DNA of 64,000 bases, taken from assembly GCF_963576675.1 (NCBI RefSeq), contig NC_088916.1, forward strand, positions 821,001 to 885,000, read 5' to 3'. The translations under genes and the position numbers were made by a program. The DNA is from Euphorbia lathyris (taxonomy: Eukaryota > Streptophyta > Magnoliopsida > Malpighiales > Euphorbiaceae). This document shows positions 20,919 through 33,043 of this stretch, piece by piece (positions within the stretch are counted from its first letter, which is position 1; every line of letters starts with the position of its first letter). The notes beneath the pieces were generated by a model that did no database searches, had not been told where the DNA came from, and saw only the letters and a list, made by a program, of their open reading frames with translations.

Positions 20919-23722
20919 TGTAGACACCGAGTCGGAGGACCTGTGACGAAAACCTGTAACGAGATGGTTGAAGCGGTTGGTTCCGGAAGTTTTTAAAAGC
21001 AAAAATATATAATAAAGAGGGAAGAAGTTAGTGGGAGTCGCGGTCGTCAAGTGGACGGCTCGCAAGTGCTTAGCGACATGGTGCGAGCGCCTAGCGGCAG
21101 CCGACGCGTGTCCAACGACAGTTGGACGCACGCCCGGCAGCGCGGGGCGCACGCTCGACATCCGCTGGGCCCGAACGCCCGGCAGCGCGGGGCGCACGCT
21201 CGACGTCCGCTGGGCGCACACACCCGGCAGCGCGGAGCGCGCGCTCGACGACCGATGGGCGCGCACGCCCGGCGGCCGCTGGGCGAGTGCGCCCGGCAGC
21301 CGCTGGGCGCGCGCCCAACCGAGGTTGGGTGTTCGGCCAACATAAGTTGGGCGTCCGCCCAACCAGCTTTGGGCTACGCCCAATTTTATTTGGGCGTCGC
21401 CCATATTTTTCTGGGACCCGTGCCTATTTAAGGCACGGATCCCCATGCAATTAGGGGAGGATTTTTTTGGAGAACTTTCTCACTCTGGACATTTTTAGAG
21501 AGAGAAAGTGAATTTTTTTTGAGAAAAATATTTTTTTTCTCAAAAAGTCCGAATTTCCTAAAAGTTAAAATTTTACCGAAAATACAAAAAACACCGGAAA
21601 ATCACGATTCGTGGAACCAACCGACTTCAACTGTCAATACCGAACTTGAGGTATTATCCGAGGACTAGGCTCCTTTTATTTTATTTTATTTATTTCCTTT
21701 ATTTATTTATTTTTATGTTATAATTTTATTTATTTAGTTATTTATTTATTTATCACGTTTTATTTAATTTTTCGTATTTATTTAATTTTTCGTCTCGTAT
21801 TAGATAAACGTTCGGTTTTGTTTTAAAATAAAAACCTCGTTTTAATATCCCAATACGAACCGTGATCCGATTCAAAGGTAGTTCGGGATTAATAAAAACG
21901 TTGTAATTATAAGTTTTTAAAAATATTTCTAAATAATGTTTTAAAATAAAACATCGTTTTAGGATTCTCTGTTATAGACTATGATCCAATTTTGGTAGTT
22001 CGGGGATCCGAAATGATGGAATAGATCTAATCTAAAGCTTTTGAATAAATCTGGAAACAGTTGGAGCAGTTCTGTAATTTTATGTTTTCCGTCACCAAAG
22101 GCTGTTTACCGACGGATTTTCCGTCGGTAAAGCTGCTGAAATGTAAAAAATGCTGTTTTGGTCCCTCTTTCTCAACTTTTAGGCTTTTGGTCCTTTATAT
22201 ATATATGTATATTTATGTAATATATACTTTCAAGCTATTTTTAAATACTTTGCACATATATTTATTTAATGTGTTTACATACCATTTTTCTATCAATTTG
22301 ATTTAATAAAATTATATGTATATACATAGATTTGTCTTTTAAATTCATTTAAACCATACATATTTGCCATTTTGGGTTATTAGAAAGTTATTTTCCATAC
22401 ATACTCATCATAAATCATTTTGGGAGGGATTAAATACTAATTTCTTATTCATGAATCTTATTCATCTTTTGTGCTTTTGATTAGAATAAAAATTTATTAT
22501 ACTTATTAGTATTTTCATCACTACTTTCACTTATTAATGTATATTATTTTCTCTATGTTATTTTAATGGGTATTATTACTTATTTTTGTACACATGTATA
22601 TGTATATATATATATCTTTCTCCTTTTCTTCCCAAATTTCTTATATGTATATATATTATTTGGGAAAAACGTTTTGATTGGGTGAGTTTGAGATTCAATT
22701 TATTATTTGTTGTTATTGTATTCAAGTAAGGTTCAATTGAGTGAAAAAGGGGAAAATAAATCACAAAAAGAGAGTTTAATTTGCTTATTCAAATTAAAGC
22801 TTTTCTAGACGTTCCCAAAGTGTAAATAACGTTTTCTTGACATCTTTAAATCGTTTCCAAAATATCATGTTTTAAAACCTTAATTCGTTCCAACGACGGA
22901 TTAAGCGAACCTTGTAATTAAAACCGTTTCTTAAAATTGCTTTTAATAATAGAGTTTTTGAATTGTTTTCCTAATTAAATGGTTTTGTACAAAATAAATT
23001 GACTTGTATGTTTAATCACGTTTTCTTGTTAAAAGCTTTTATCTCAACATTTTCAAACGCTCGAGTCGTTCCAACGACGGTTCGAGTGAGCGCCATTAAC
23101 GGGGTTTTAAAACGTTCCTAAATCGCTCCAACGGCGATTAAGGTATGAACCATGTAAATAAACTCGTTTTTGGGAAGTGAGTTTAGCTTAGAGTTAGTGT
23201 GTAATACGAATCATAAATCACATTGTAAATAAGTCAATTCTTTCTTCTCCCCCCTCTCTCTCTCCTATGTATTTTGAACTGATGTAAATGGGTGATTCTT
23301 TACCAAAATGGCTTTCCATAATATATGCTCAAAACGGTTTTCAAAACGAGAAAGAAAAGGTTTCAAATGAATTTTAAACTTAAAGAAATATGCAATTAGT
23401 CCGTTATCGCCTAACACGCTGAGTAGGAGGCCGGTGGTTCATAACTGGGCGATGTCGGGGTGCCTAGTAGCCTTTCTCCGGAAAGGAGCTAGCCTTCTCG
23501 GCTCGTACCTAAGTTTCTCGAACCCTCACCGGTCTCCCGCAAGGGATCGGTGTTCATTTTCCCATTCGTGGGTGGCGACTCTTCCATACTCCGAGCTCCG
23601 GTCCTGCCGAGCAGCTTGATTCCACGATTGGTTGCTTTCGGCGCCAATCACCGCTTACGTCGCCATGAGGTGTCCACCCCCCGGTCCGCCCGGGAGATTA
23701 GACCGCAGCACCTTGTCTAACA
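20919..23722 (+). mobile_element. Solo LTR (2804 bp), gypsy-like, inserted in the LINE
   Basis: Ends are TGTAGACA...TGTCTAACA, imperfect inverted termini. Flanks are CACGG (20914-20918) and CACAG (23723-23727), a 5-bp target duplication with one change. The LINE ORF2 reading continues across the two junctions. The segment GGTGGCGACTC near its 3' end also occurs near the end of the 30248-35475 element, so the two belong to one lineage. No gag or pol is present. It contains a GC-rich array (21120-21310), a hairpin-rich stretch and a TATA box (21425-21432). Frames over the GC array are not genes. Confidence 0.85.
21120..21420 (+). repeat. 45-bp GC-rich tandem array and inverted GGGC/GCCC words upstream of the LTR promoter
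   Basis: The word GCGCGGGGCGC starts at 21140 and 21185, with GCGCGGAGCGC at 21230, a period of 45 bp. After about 21300 the sequence becomes a run of short inverted words built from TTGGGC and GCCCAA. A symmetric TGCCTATTTAAGGCA around the TATA box follows at 21422-21436. It has strong GC content against an AT-rich background. Confidence 0.7.
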
Positions 23723-23727
23723 CACAG

Positions 23728-25295
23728 ACTCAATGAGGGAGGTAGTCGGTCGGTATTTTCAGGAACTTTTTGACACCGACAGCAATGAGGAGGTAATGAG
23801 CCTTGAGTTTCTAACCCGTCGGATTTCGGAAGTGGAGAATCAGCGACTGGTTGCACCGTTTACTTTGGAGGAATTTCGAACAGCCGCATTCTCGATGCAA
23901 CTTGATAAGTCGCCCAGATCGGACGGCTTAAATCCAGCCTTGTTTCAGTGCTTTTGGGGAGACATTGGAGATGACATATTCCAAGCTAGTATTCAATGGT
24001 TGTTTAGCGGACAGTTTTCGGATTATCTGGCTAAGACCAATGTGGTTCTGATACCTAAAAAGGACTCCCCAGAGTCGATGTCTGAGTTATGACCTATTTC
24101 TCTTTGCAACGTGCTCTATAAAATTATTGCAAAGGTATTGTCTAACCGATTAAAAGTTGTTCTCCCATTGATCATCTCGAAAGAGCAGTCTGCTTTTGTG
24201 CCTGGTCGCTCAATTACTGATAATGTTGTTGCTGCCTTTGAACTTATTCATTCTATGAAGCGAAAAGTAAAGGGTAAGAAGGGAGATGTGGCTTTTAAAA
24301 TAGATATCAGTAAAGCTTACGATAGGATAAAGTGGCCTTATTTGCGTGAGGTATTGTCTAAATTGGGTTTCCATGCTAATTTTGTGAACTAGATAATGCT
24401 TTGTGTATCCTCTGTGGTTTACCAGGTGTCCTTTAATGGTGAAAAGGTGGGTCCAATTGTACCTAAACGGGGCCTGAGACAAGGTGACTCGTTATCGTCG
24501 TATCTTTTTATCATCTGTGTAGAGGGTTTATCGGCGCTATTGAAAGAAGCAAAGAGGAATGGGGATTTGCATGGCTGTAAGGCTAGCCGACAGGCTCCCA
24601 GCGCATCTCACTTGCTCTTCGCAGACGAAAATTTTCTCTTTTTTAAAGCCAACATGTAGGAATGTGCAACAATGAAGGTAATTCTCCAACGCTATGCCAA
24701 TATCTCGGGTCAGATGGTAAACTTGCAAAAGTCAGGGATTTTCTTTAGTACCAATGTCCCTCTTGATTTACAGGAGAATATCAAACAAATGCTGGAAGTC
24801 CAATCTCCCTTAAATACGGGTAAATACCTTGGATTACCCTCGTTAATTGGCAGATGAAAGAGAGCTGTATTCAGTTACCTTAGAGATAGACTCTGGCAAC
24901 ATTTGTTTGGATGGGGAGGTAAGATGTTATCCATTGCTGGGCGTGAAGTCCTCCTAAAATCAGTAGCCCAAGCCATCCCCTCATACTGTATGAGTATTTT
25001 TATGCTGCCTGTCACACTATGCTCAGAATTGGAGCGTATGATGAACTCCTTCTGGTGGGGATCGAAGGAAGGCAAACACCGGATTCATTGGTCAACGTGG
25101 GATAAACTGTGTCTACGAAAGGAGGAGGGAGGGCTCGGATTTATACACTTAACCTCTTTTAACGTGGCGTTGCTCAGCAAACAGGCGTGGAATCTGATTT
25201 CCAAAAATAATGCTCTTGCGTGCAGAATTATCAAAGCTAAATATTCCCAGAAGGGACCTTTTGGACGACTCAATTGGGTAATAACCCGAGCCTAG
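23728..25295 (+). pseudogene. LINE ORF2 3' part: reverse transcriptase
   Basis: A single frame continues the interrupted ORF2: SPRSDGLNPALF, VVLIPKKDSPE, FVPGRSITDNVV, IDISKAYDRIKW, RGLRQGDSLS, then LLFADEN where FADD is required, and the RT thumb/zf-RVT start (LSIAGREVLLKSV; MNSFWWG). Stops at 24090-24092 (TGA), 24390-24392 (TAG), 24657-24659 (TAG), 24855-24857 (TGA) and 25293-25295 (TAG) break it. Most fit C-to-T or G-to-A change, for example Arg CGA to TGA in the R-P-I-S motif. The enzyme is dead. Confidence 0.88.
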
Positions 25296-25334
25296 TTTGG
25301 AGGAGCATTTGGAAAACAAAAGACACACTTGCAG

Positions 25335-25420
25335 CTGGTTGTCGCTGGCGGATAGGAGATGGCTCAAGTATTAACATCTGGTTGCCGCTGGCGGATAGGA
25401 GATGGCTCAAGTATTAACAT
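25335..25420 (+). repeat. 43-bp tandem duplication
   Basis: Two adjacent copies (25335-25377, 25378-25420) of a segment of the LINE zf-RVT region (RWRIGDGSSINIW) differ by about one base. The duplication shifts the reading frame at the LINE 3' break. Confidence 0.9.
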
Positions 25421-25448
25421 CAGACAAGGGTATACACAGTTTTTCCCA

Positions 25449-26005
25449 AGATTACCAGTCGATACCACGAGAACCATCCCTTTTATTATCCCACCAAAAA
25501 GAATTCAACATCCTCTGTAATTCCTCAGCAGTAGAGACATGTAGCATAAAGACGCTCATAAAATAGATAGGAATGGCTTGACCTGCAACACGAATAAAAG
25601 TGGCTCTACCAGCTTTGGATATTGGCTTGCCTCTCCATCCCTGCAACTTTCTCTATAGATGATCTTTAACATGGGTAAAGATCGCCTTCTTCCTTTTGCC
25701 AACAAAGGATGGGAGCCCCAAATAACGACTAGTATTGTTTAGAGTAAAAACTCCCAAAATACTCGAAATTGCCTTTCCCAAATAGTCCACCACATTACTA
25801 CTAAACAAAATTCTTGATTTAGAAAAGTTGATTGCTTGTCCTGGTGGCAATTCATAAGCCAATAGCAGCCGCTTCATCTCACGACTCTCTTCGAGACTTG
25901 CCTAAAAAAATAAGAAAGCATCATCTACAAATAACAGGTGGGATATAGAAGGAGCCCAACGACACACCCTAATCTCATGGATTCGACACTGAGCTTCCGC
26001 ACAGA
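25449..26005 (-). pseudogene. Inverted LINE reverse-transcriptase fragment
   Basis: Reading the minus strand from about 26000: an RT palm with SISHLLFVDDAFLFF, then GQAINFSKSRILFSSN, RYLGLPSFVGKRKKAIF and GRATFIRVAGQAIP, ending NSFWWDNKRDGSRGIDW at about 25452. It overlaps in content with the plus-strand LINE next to it but differs in sequence, so it is a separate LINE copy and not the inverted end of the same insertion. At least one stop separates the two open pieces (25653-25877; 25452-25646), which share a frame. Confidence 0.8.
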
Positions 26006-26029
26006 AATTAAATCAGTGAGGCCCTCGGC

Positions 26030-26885
26030 ACATAAACTTTTATTATTATTATGTTTACATTTATGTTAACTTTTAAGAACCAAAGTTTAAATATAATTTT
26101 TTATTATTATTTTTTCTTTCACCATATGTTTCTTTATAACTCTATATTCCGATCATTTCTTGAAATGAAAATTAAACCATTAAATTCATTAGTTTGTGAG
26201 GAAGATTTTGAGATCAATATTGCTATTTTTCTGACTAAAAAGTGTGGTGACTAGAGTAAGTATTTTTGCCGAGAAAGTGTTAGATTTTGGTATTTTGATT
26301 GATTTTTAATCGTCAAAAGTTTGTCAGGGTTGTTAGAAGAGTAAATAGAGACTATCAAATTAGAATTTTTTTTTTATCTTGAATGACGTTTAAGACAACA
26401 CATGATGGAAGAGTGTTAAAATAATATGTTGTAACATCTATATATTATTATTTGATAATAATAATAATGATAATAAATGGAATGTATCCCATCAACTTTT
26501 TAGTATTAATATATTATTACGTTATGTTAAATTTCTAGAACCAAAGATTTAAAAAATAAAATCATCTACCACTTTTTTTCTTCCTTCCAATATATTTTTC
26601 TTTGTAACTTTAAATTCCGACTGCTTTTTGAAATGAAAATTAAATCATTAAATTCATTGCTTCATGAGAAAGATTTCAAGATCAATATTACTATTTTTCT
26701 AATCAAAAGGTTTGGCAACTGGAGCAGGTATCTTTCACTGAAAAAGTATTAAATCTCAGTCTTTTGATCGATTTTGGTATTAAAAGGACTGAACTTTTGG
26801 TAGTCTTTGTTCGCTTTTCTGACAACTCCGACGAACTTCCAACAATTGACCACATCGTTCCGGTGAAACTTCGGTGAGCATTTTT
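26030..26885 (+). repeat. Tandem repeat block 3
   Basis: Two more units (anchors near 26205 and 26675, period about 470). The block restarts with the same sequence (CATAAACTTTTNTTATTATTATG) that precedes the LINE at 18431, so about 60 bp is repeated on both sides of the LINE complex. Near 26795-26850 the TCGGAGTTGTCGG segment appears inverted. Confidence 0.6.
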
Positions 26886-27128
26886 AGACATAATTTTACT
26901 ATTTTCGTGTAGGTTCTAGTATATATAATAGTTGTTTCTAAATTTTTAGTCTATTATAAGAATAGAATTCTAAAAGGTTGGAATTTTAGATTTAAGTTTA
27001 CAGTTAGTGATTATTTAGACTGATACGAAAGCTTAATTGATATTATGACGGTTAGGAGCATTCAAAACATACATTTGCATACCTATCATTATTTAAACAA
27101 TAATTAATTATGAGAATGCATTTTATGA
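26886..27128. other. AT-rich spacer, nothing recognised
   Basis: Short AT-rich sequence between the repeat block and the truncated gypsy element. No coding sequence or clear terminal repeat seen. Confidence 0.5.
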
Positions 27129-28239
27129 TTATACGACTGCAAGTAGCTCTTTCTCATGAGTAGAGTATCGTCGTTCTGTATCATTGAGCTTCCTACTTTC
27201 AAATGTTATCAATCGACCCTCTTGCATTATGACTCCCCCTAAAGCAAAATCTGATGCATCGGTATGAATTTCGAATGGTTTGGCCATATATAGAATGGCT
27301 AATACTGGGTCTGCAATCACTACTTGTTTTAAACTTTCAAAGGCCTTTTGACACTGATTTGTCCACTCCCATTTCTTGTCTTTCTTCAGTAGATCGGTAA
27401 GTGCAATAATTCTTTCTGAGTAACTTTTAATAAACTTTCGATAATAGTTAGCCAACCCCAAGAAGGATCTCAATTCGGTTGTGTTCGAAGGGGTTTTCCA
27501 GTCAATTATAGCTCGTACCTTGTCTTTGTCCATACATATTCTTCCTTCCTTGATGACATTACCTATGAATTTGACGATGGTCTGACCAAACGCACATTTT
27601 GATAACTTCAGGAAAAGCTGGTTCTCCCGTAGCTTTTGAAAAACCAATCTCAAGTGTTCTCGATGTTCTTCGAGGGTGGAACTATATATGACGATATCGT
27701 CAAGGTAGATCACCATAAACTTATCTAGATAGTCCCTAAATACCCGATTCATTAGAGTACAAAAAGTTGTCAGAGCATTTGTTAGTCCAAAAGGCATAAC
27801 GAGATATTCAAAAGATCCATACCGAGTCACACAAGCAGTTTTTGGCACATCCTCATCTTTTACTCGGACTTGATAATACCCATAATGTAGGTCCAACTTA
27901 GTAAAGTATCTGGCTCCACTGAGCTGATCAAACAAATTAGATATTATAGAAATTAGATATTTATTGCACAGTGATCTTGTTGAGTGCTTCATAATCCACG
28001 CATAAGCGTAGACTTCCATCCGCTTTTTTTTGGAACAATAATGGGGCTCCGTATGGGGTTTTTGATGACCTAATGAAGCCTGCCTTCAACAATTCATCTA
28101 ACTGCTTCCTCAACTCTGCTAACCTTGGGGGCGCCATTCGATATGGGGCTTTTGCTAGGGCTTTAGTACCCGGTAGTAAATCTATAGCATGATCAACATC
28201 TCGTTGCGGTGGTAATTTTTGTGGTAACATTTCTAGCAT
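27129..28239 (-). pseudogene. Gypsy reverse transcriptase and RNase H start
   Basis: Two overlapping frames. 28239-27961 has [18 protein letters not shown]. 28019-27129 has [26 protein letters not shown] and the catalytic YLDDIVIYS, then [13 protein letters not shown]. It ends in the RNase H start ([11 protein letters not shown]...[11 protein letters not shown]). A one-base shift near 27963-28019 separates the frames. The coding sequence ends where AT-rich DNA starts, so RNase H is incomplete. Confidence 0.9.
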
Positions 28240-30247
28240 GACATCTTAGAACTCCCTCCTCACCCCTTTGAGGACCCGAGGGATGATGACACTGCCTTTA
28301 GTTGTCCCTTTAGGAATGACTAAATATGACATTTCGCCCCTCTTTATCCCCTTTTTAAACTGTATGGTCAAGATACACTTCTTCTCTCGGATTGTGCTCA
28401 TAGTTATCTGTATGACGCACAGATCCTGCTTCATGAAAAGGAGACAACTTGCTGACACTATGGGTACTATATGGAGCTTTGTTTCAGAAAATCCAACCCC
28501 AGCACTATATCAAAGTCATCCATTGGTGCCACTGTGAACCCTACCATGCATGTCTAAGGTCCCAACTTGCAATGTATATGTTGCACGGTTCCAACGATAG
28601 ATTGAGCTGGGGAATTCATGGCCTTGATCTTTTCTGTCTGTCTCAATACATGTAGGTCTAATCGGGAGGCTTTAGTATCTATAATGAAGTTCGGTGGCTC
28701 CCGTGTTAATCAAAGCTCTCGTGTCAATCAAAGCTTCTGTTTTTTATCTGTTTCTCCAAGGCTCCCAAGAACCGAAGAGATCCCATCACTGAAGGTTCTA
28801 ATTTTTCCCACTCTCTTTCCCTCATGACACTTTCCTCTTCTCGTATCGCATATAGAGCCACCAGGGATGACTGTTTCGGGCAACCCGATATCCTGTATGG
28901 TCCCATACAAATGAAGCATGCCAACGATTTCGGTGTATAAGACTGATTTCTTGGTAGGAAGTTTCTTGTAGGTTGAGTGTTGGGACTAGTCGTCCTTTGT
29001 GGGAAATTTCTTCTTTCCGAGTTATTCCCAAAGAAGGGTCGACGTTCGGAGTTACTAAAATTCATTATCCGTTTTTCATTTCCTAGTGAGGAGTGGTTTC
29101 GTTCACCTCCCCCACTCAGAGGTCTGTTCCATTTGTTGGGCCTAGAGTCTGAATCTACACTAGAAGGAAACTTTTGCTTTTTATATTGTTGCCGAAATCA
29201 TCTAGGCTTTCAACTGATCTTTAACTCCCCTTTGGGTCACTCATTTCTCACCCACGGTTTTAGGCCCTTCATGAAGTTAAAGAACTTCTCTTCCTCTTGC
29301 ATCTCCAGAATTTTTAGGGTGATGGCTTAGAACTTTCGTACATATTCTCGGATAGTACCGAACTGTTGGAGCTCACTTAGCCTACATCTAGCTGTAAATT
29401 GAACATTGTCTAGAGAGAATTAGGCTTTGAGCTCTCGTTTAAAGTCTTCCCAAGTGTTGACCGTTCCTGAGCCTGTTTTATGTCTCTACCAGAGTTTGGT
29501 GTCCCCCTCTAGGTACATCGGTACCACTTTTAATCGTTCCGAATCCAGGCTTATCTTTGTAGCCGCAAAATAGCTTCCTAAATCAAACAAGTTGTCCACT
29601 TCTTTTGTGTCTCGATTTCCTCTAAAAGGTTTTGGGTCTCGAACTTTGAGTTTTGCGTATCCCCGGTGGTTTCCCCCAGTTAGGGTTAGAGATTCAACTT
29701 TCATAAGCACTTCTTCCAACTCCTGTCTGAGGGCATCAATCCCTTCTCCTGCTTCCTCTCGTGTTTTATCTATCGCATCGAATAACTTTTTCTGAGCAGC
29801 TTCAACATGGCGCATAGTCGTTATAAGCTTATTTATCTCTTCTCACCTATAAATGAGCACTCTTATTATTTATGTTTCTCCCTTCTCCTCGAGCCACACC
29901 ACCCCTAGGTGGTTGACTGGTGTGGGGATTTTTTTTCGCTATTACTTCCTAAATAGCATTAGCATTCGTCATCACAAATTCAAAAATTTCAATTTGGGCT
30001 AACATTGCCCTAAAAACATCAGCATTAGCCACAACGGTTTGAAATAATTCAATATTAGCCCCCATGGCTCCTATCGGATTTGTATTAGCCCTTGTGGCCT
30101 CGACTTCTGCCGGATTTGTATTAGCCGCAACGGCCTCGCCCCCTGCCGGATTTGTATTAGCCCCCATGGCCTCGGCCCCTGCCAGATTTTTTTTTCCATC
30201 TCCGTATTGGAGTTTCAACATTGCCTCTTCAAGGCTATCAATACGCA
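28240..30247 (-). pseudogene. Gypsy gag remainder, zinc knuckle and protease remnant
   Basis: Continues the element's gag below the insertion. 30247-29949 has RIDSLEEAMLKLQ, then a repeated ANTNPAG-type segment (residues roughly 40-75). 29815-29486 contains DPKPFRGNRDTKEVDNL and MYLEGDTKLW, a Gag core. 29065-28724 carries the knuckle CFICMGPYRISGC, whose His has become Arg. Many stops lie between the pieces, and the protease region (28246-28720) is too decayed to define. Confidence 0.75.
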
Positions 30248-31483
30248 TGTAGATACCCATTTTTGTCCGGACCAATTTTTAAGTTTTTAATAAATTTTAC
30301 TCAAAATTTAAGTAATTCGTGAATTATTCAAAATATACGATATTACCTCGGAAAACATTTATTAGAAAAAAATTATGCTATTAAAGCTAATTTGTCATAT
30401 TTCAGTATAAATTGGATAAAATTGAATTTGCTTGAATGTGATTATAATTTATTAATTAAAGTTCAAACGTTAACTAACCGGATTAATATCTTGACTTTTA
30501 TTTATTTGTCGTAAATTATATTTAGAAACACACATAATCGAAACTGTGAATTATAATGTTATATCACATATTAAAGTTAAACATCAACTTTGATTGAGAT
30601 TTATATTATAATTAAATGTTTATAATATATTTAATTTCTAATTAATAATTTATAACAAATAAAAATAGAAACGAACACTTAAAAATAAAATTTTATTAAT
30701 AAATAAAAACATCACTACTACAAAATATTACATTTTGTTTGCAAGAGAATAATAGTTTGGGCTTTTTATATGAATATCATAATTGGCTACAAAATTACAA
30801 CTAAATCATATCATCAAACTTAATTCTCAATATGTCATTTTTTTTCCATATGTACCAAATAAAATAAGCTTTTACACCTAATTTAAAAAGTTTAAATCCC
30901 AATTCATAAATTCCAAACTCTAGACAATATATTCTAGACCTTTAATTTATAAACTTCAATCTTTAAAAATAATGATTTTATTAGAAGATTACCAAAGGGG
31001 TAGAAAGGTCATTTTGGCACAAGCTTGAAGAACAAGAATTAACAAGAGGACATTAAGCAGCCACGTAAGCCATTAAGGTGGAAAGAGTAATTTTGACAGA
31101 AATGGACATGCATCAGATTTTCACACCAAACAAGTTCGAAAGGATTTCAACATGTAAAAAGGGAGAAGATAACTGATAAAGAATTTTTTGTAAATTCAAC
31201 ACAAAATTAGGGGCAGAGTTAGCCCAGAGTCCGACCGGCTCCACCCTTGAGAATCATTAATTTTATCCCGTCTAGTCCCTCCTAATATTGGTATATATTT
31301 AATCCATGTAGTATTATTTTAATAGTTTAAAATAGTTGAGTTCGAACCTTAGAGAGATCATGAATTCAAACCACACTAAATTTATTTTTTATTTTATTTG
31401 AACTTTGTTTTTTCAATTGGTATTTTTGTTGTTTTATTTGAATTATATCTCTGTTTTTTTTAAAATTTACTATCTCTTTTCTA

Positions 31484-31658
31484 AAAAAAAAAAAAAGACG
31501 GCCCGGTTACACTACGCGTCCTCGCTGAGCGAGGGTCCGGGGAGAGATCCCACCACAAGAGTGTACTGGAGTAAGCCTTCCCCTATCAATTTATTTGGCA
31601 AAAGACCACTTCTAAGACTCGAACCCGTGATCTTTTGGTCACACGACAACAACGTTGT
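31484..31658 (-). mobile_element. Au-type SINE
   Basis: The minus strand reads a tRNA-like head with GGGTTCGAGTC (box B-like), then GGAAGGCTTACTCCAGTAC, GGATCTCTCCCCGGACC and a final poly(T) tail. The Au SINE family is known for this order and T-rich 3' end. Identical 18-bp target duplications TTTACTATCTCTTTTCTA flank it (31466-31483; 31659-31676). The head appears slightly shortened. Confidence 0.85.
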
Positions 31659-31848
31659 TTTACTATCTCTTTTCTATAAAAAAAAAGATTAATTTAATTT
31701 CTAAATTAAATTTTATGAAAATTATAAAAAATGTATAGCTAAAAATAAAAAAATTATGAAAATGTTATAATTTTTTGTCAATATAACAAAATGATAAAGT
31801 TTTGATGGACTGAAAGCTTAATAAATTTTATCCAATCTAGACAGGTTG

Positions 31849-33043
31849 TGTAACATCCCTAAACCCTAACATATACATCTTCCCACATTCATATATGTTT
31901 TCATGATTGAATACATACATTTTAGATTCATCTCATTGGCATCGGAAGTTTCGTATGCATAATGCGATTATCATGCGATTAGTAGATGATTAGTGTGTCA
32001 TTAAGATGTAACGATTGGTTAATTGAGTTAGGACTTAAATGAATGAATGAACATGTCCTTAATTGATTAAATTAGACTTGTGGAGGGCTGGAAATGAGTT
32101 TTGTGATATATCTATTGTTTCAGATCGTGATCCTAGATTTACATCTAGATTTTGGGGCAGTTTACAGCACTCATTGGGAACAAAATTGCATTTCAGTACA
32201 GCTTTTCATCCACAGACAGATGGACAATCAGAAAGAACTATTCAGACCTTAGAGGATATGATGAGAGCTTGTGTTCTTAATTTCCAAGGTGAGTGGGATA
32301 TACATTTACCTCTTATGGAGTTTGCTTATAATAATGGTTATCATTATGGCATGTTGAGCCTTGTGCACATACTGGAACTGGATAATGGTTGGATTATAAA
32401 TGAATATGAGCTTGCTTAGATGGATATGTGAAATGGTCCAAGTTGAGAGTGCTATCCGAATATTGTGAGCCGGAAGCACATGTGTTGAGATATATGAGTA
32501 CGTGAGTTGAGTGTAACTCCTCCGTAGCACAGATGATTGTATTCCGAATTTAGTGAGCCGGAATACAGATTGGGCCCAAGGACCATTTTATATATATGGT
32601 CTAAGTACAGCAAGGCCTTTCTAAAATAAGTATTACTATAATAAATGAAACAGGTGAATAAATTCTAACTTGGTACTGATGATATATTTTGATTTGTGCT
32701 CTTTACATTACTTTTGTATATACATATATGCGTAATATGTTTAATGAGTAGGCAGCTCACCCCTTGCCAACAGATTTTACAGGTTAGGTGGAGTTCTTCT
32801 TGCTTAAGGTCGCACCAGCAGTGTCAGTCCATTATCATCTAGGCATTTTGGAGTCTTGTGATGTACTTTTGTTTTGTAAATCCTCTATGCAGGATAATGA
32901 CTTAAACGTGTATTGTAAATGCTTTCTCTTATGTATAATCTGTAAAGTTTATATGAGATTGAAGTTTATATGATTGAGTATTGAAAGCATGTCTATAACT
33001 GATATTGTGTGAGATATCATGTGATCCAAGTGAGGGGGTTACA
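31849..33043 (+). mobile_element. Small LTR element carrying an integrase fragment
   Basis: Ends are TGTAACATCCC...GGGGGTTACA, with perfect 5-bp target duplications GGTTG (31844-31848; 33044-33048). These are LTR termini of the Tekay/Del chromovirus style. In the middle (about 32105-32345) is part of an integrase catalytic core: [49 protein letters not shown]. No separate 5' and 3' LTRs are evident in 1195 bp. It is either a solo LTR with captured integrase DNA or a heavily deleted element. Confidence 0.75.
32105..32419 (+). pseudogene. Integrase core fragment
   Basis: About 80 residues of a gypsy integrase core (one catalytic Asp in SDRDPRF; the conserved Glu in [11 protein letters not shown]) followed by unrelated residues to a stop at 32419. 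The HHCC domain, the first catalytic Asp and the C-terminal part are absent. Confidence 0.85.

Larger units (their letters stand above)
18497..25440 (+). mobile_element. Old LINE, split by a 2.8-kb solo LTR
   Basis: Both LINE ORFs are present and collinear, 5' part at 18497-20918 and 3' part at 23728-25440. The interruption is the solo LTR 20919-23722 plus one target copy. The 3' end stops abruptly after the RT/zf-RVT junction and a duplicated 43-bp segment, and is followed by a LINE fragment in the other orientation. The start is approximate; no clean target duplication was found. Confidence 0.85.

Noticed and set aside
20883..21454. Several overlapping frames on both strands with R/A/P-rich products
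   Set aside because: They are translations of the 45-bp GC-rich tandem array in the solo LTR; all frames are open because the DNA is GC-rich and repetitive.
25296..26005. Twin-primed inversion of the same LINE
   Set aside because: Plus and minus pieces cover overlapping RT regions with different sequences, so they are separate copies.
31484..31658. tRNA gene on the minus strand
   Set aside because: The box B-like word belongs to an Au SINE with an 18-bp target duplication.
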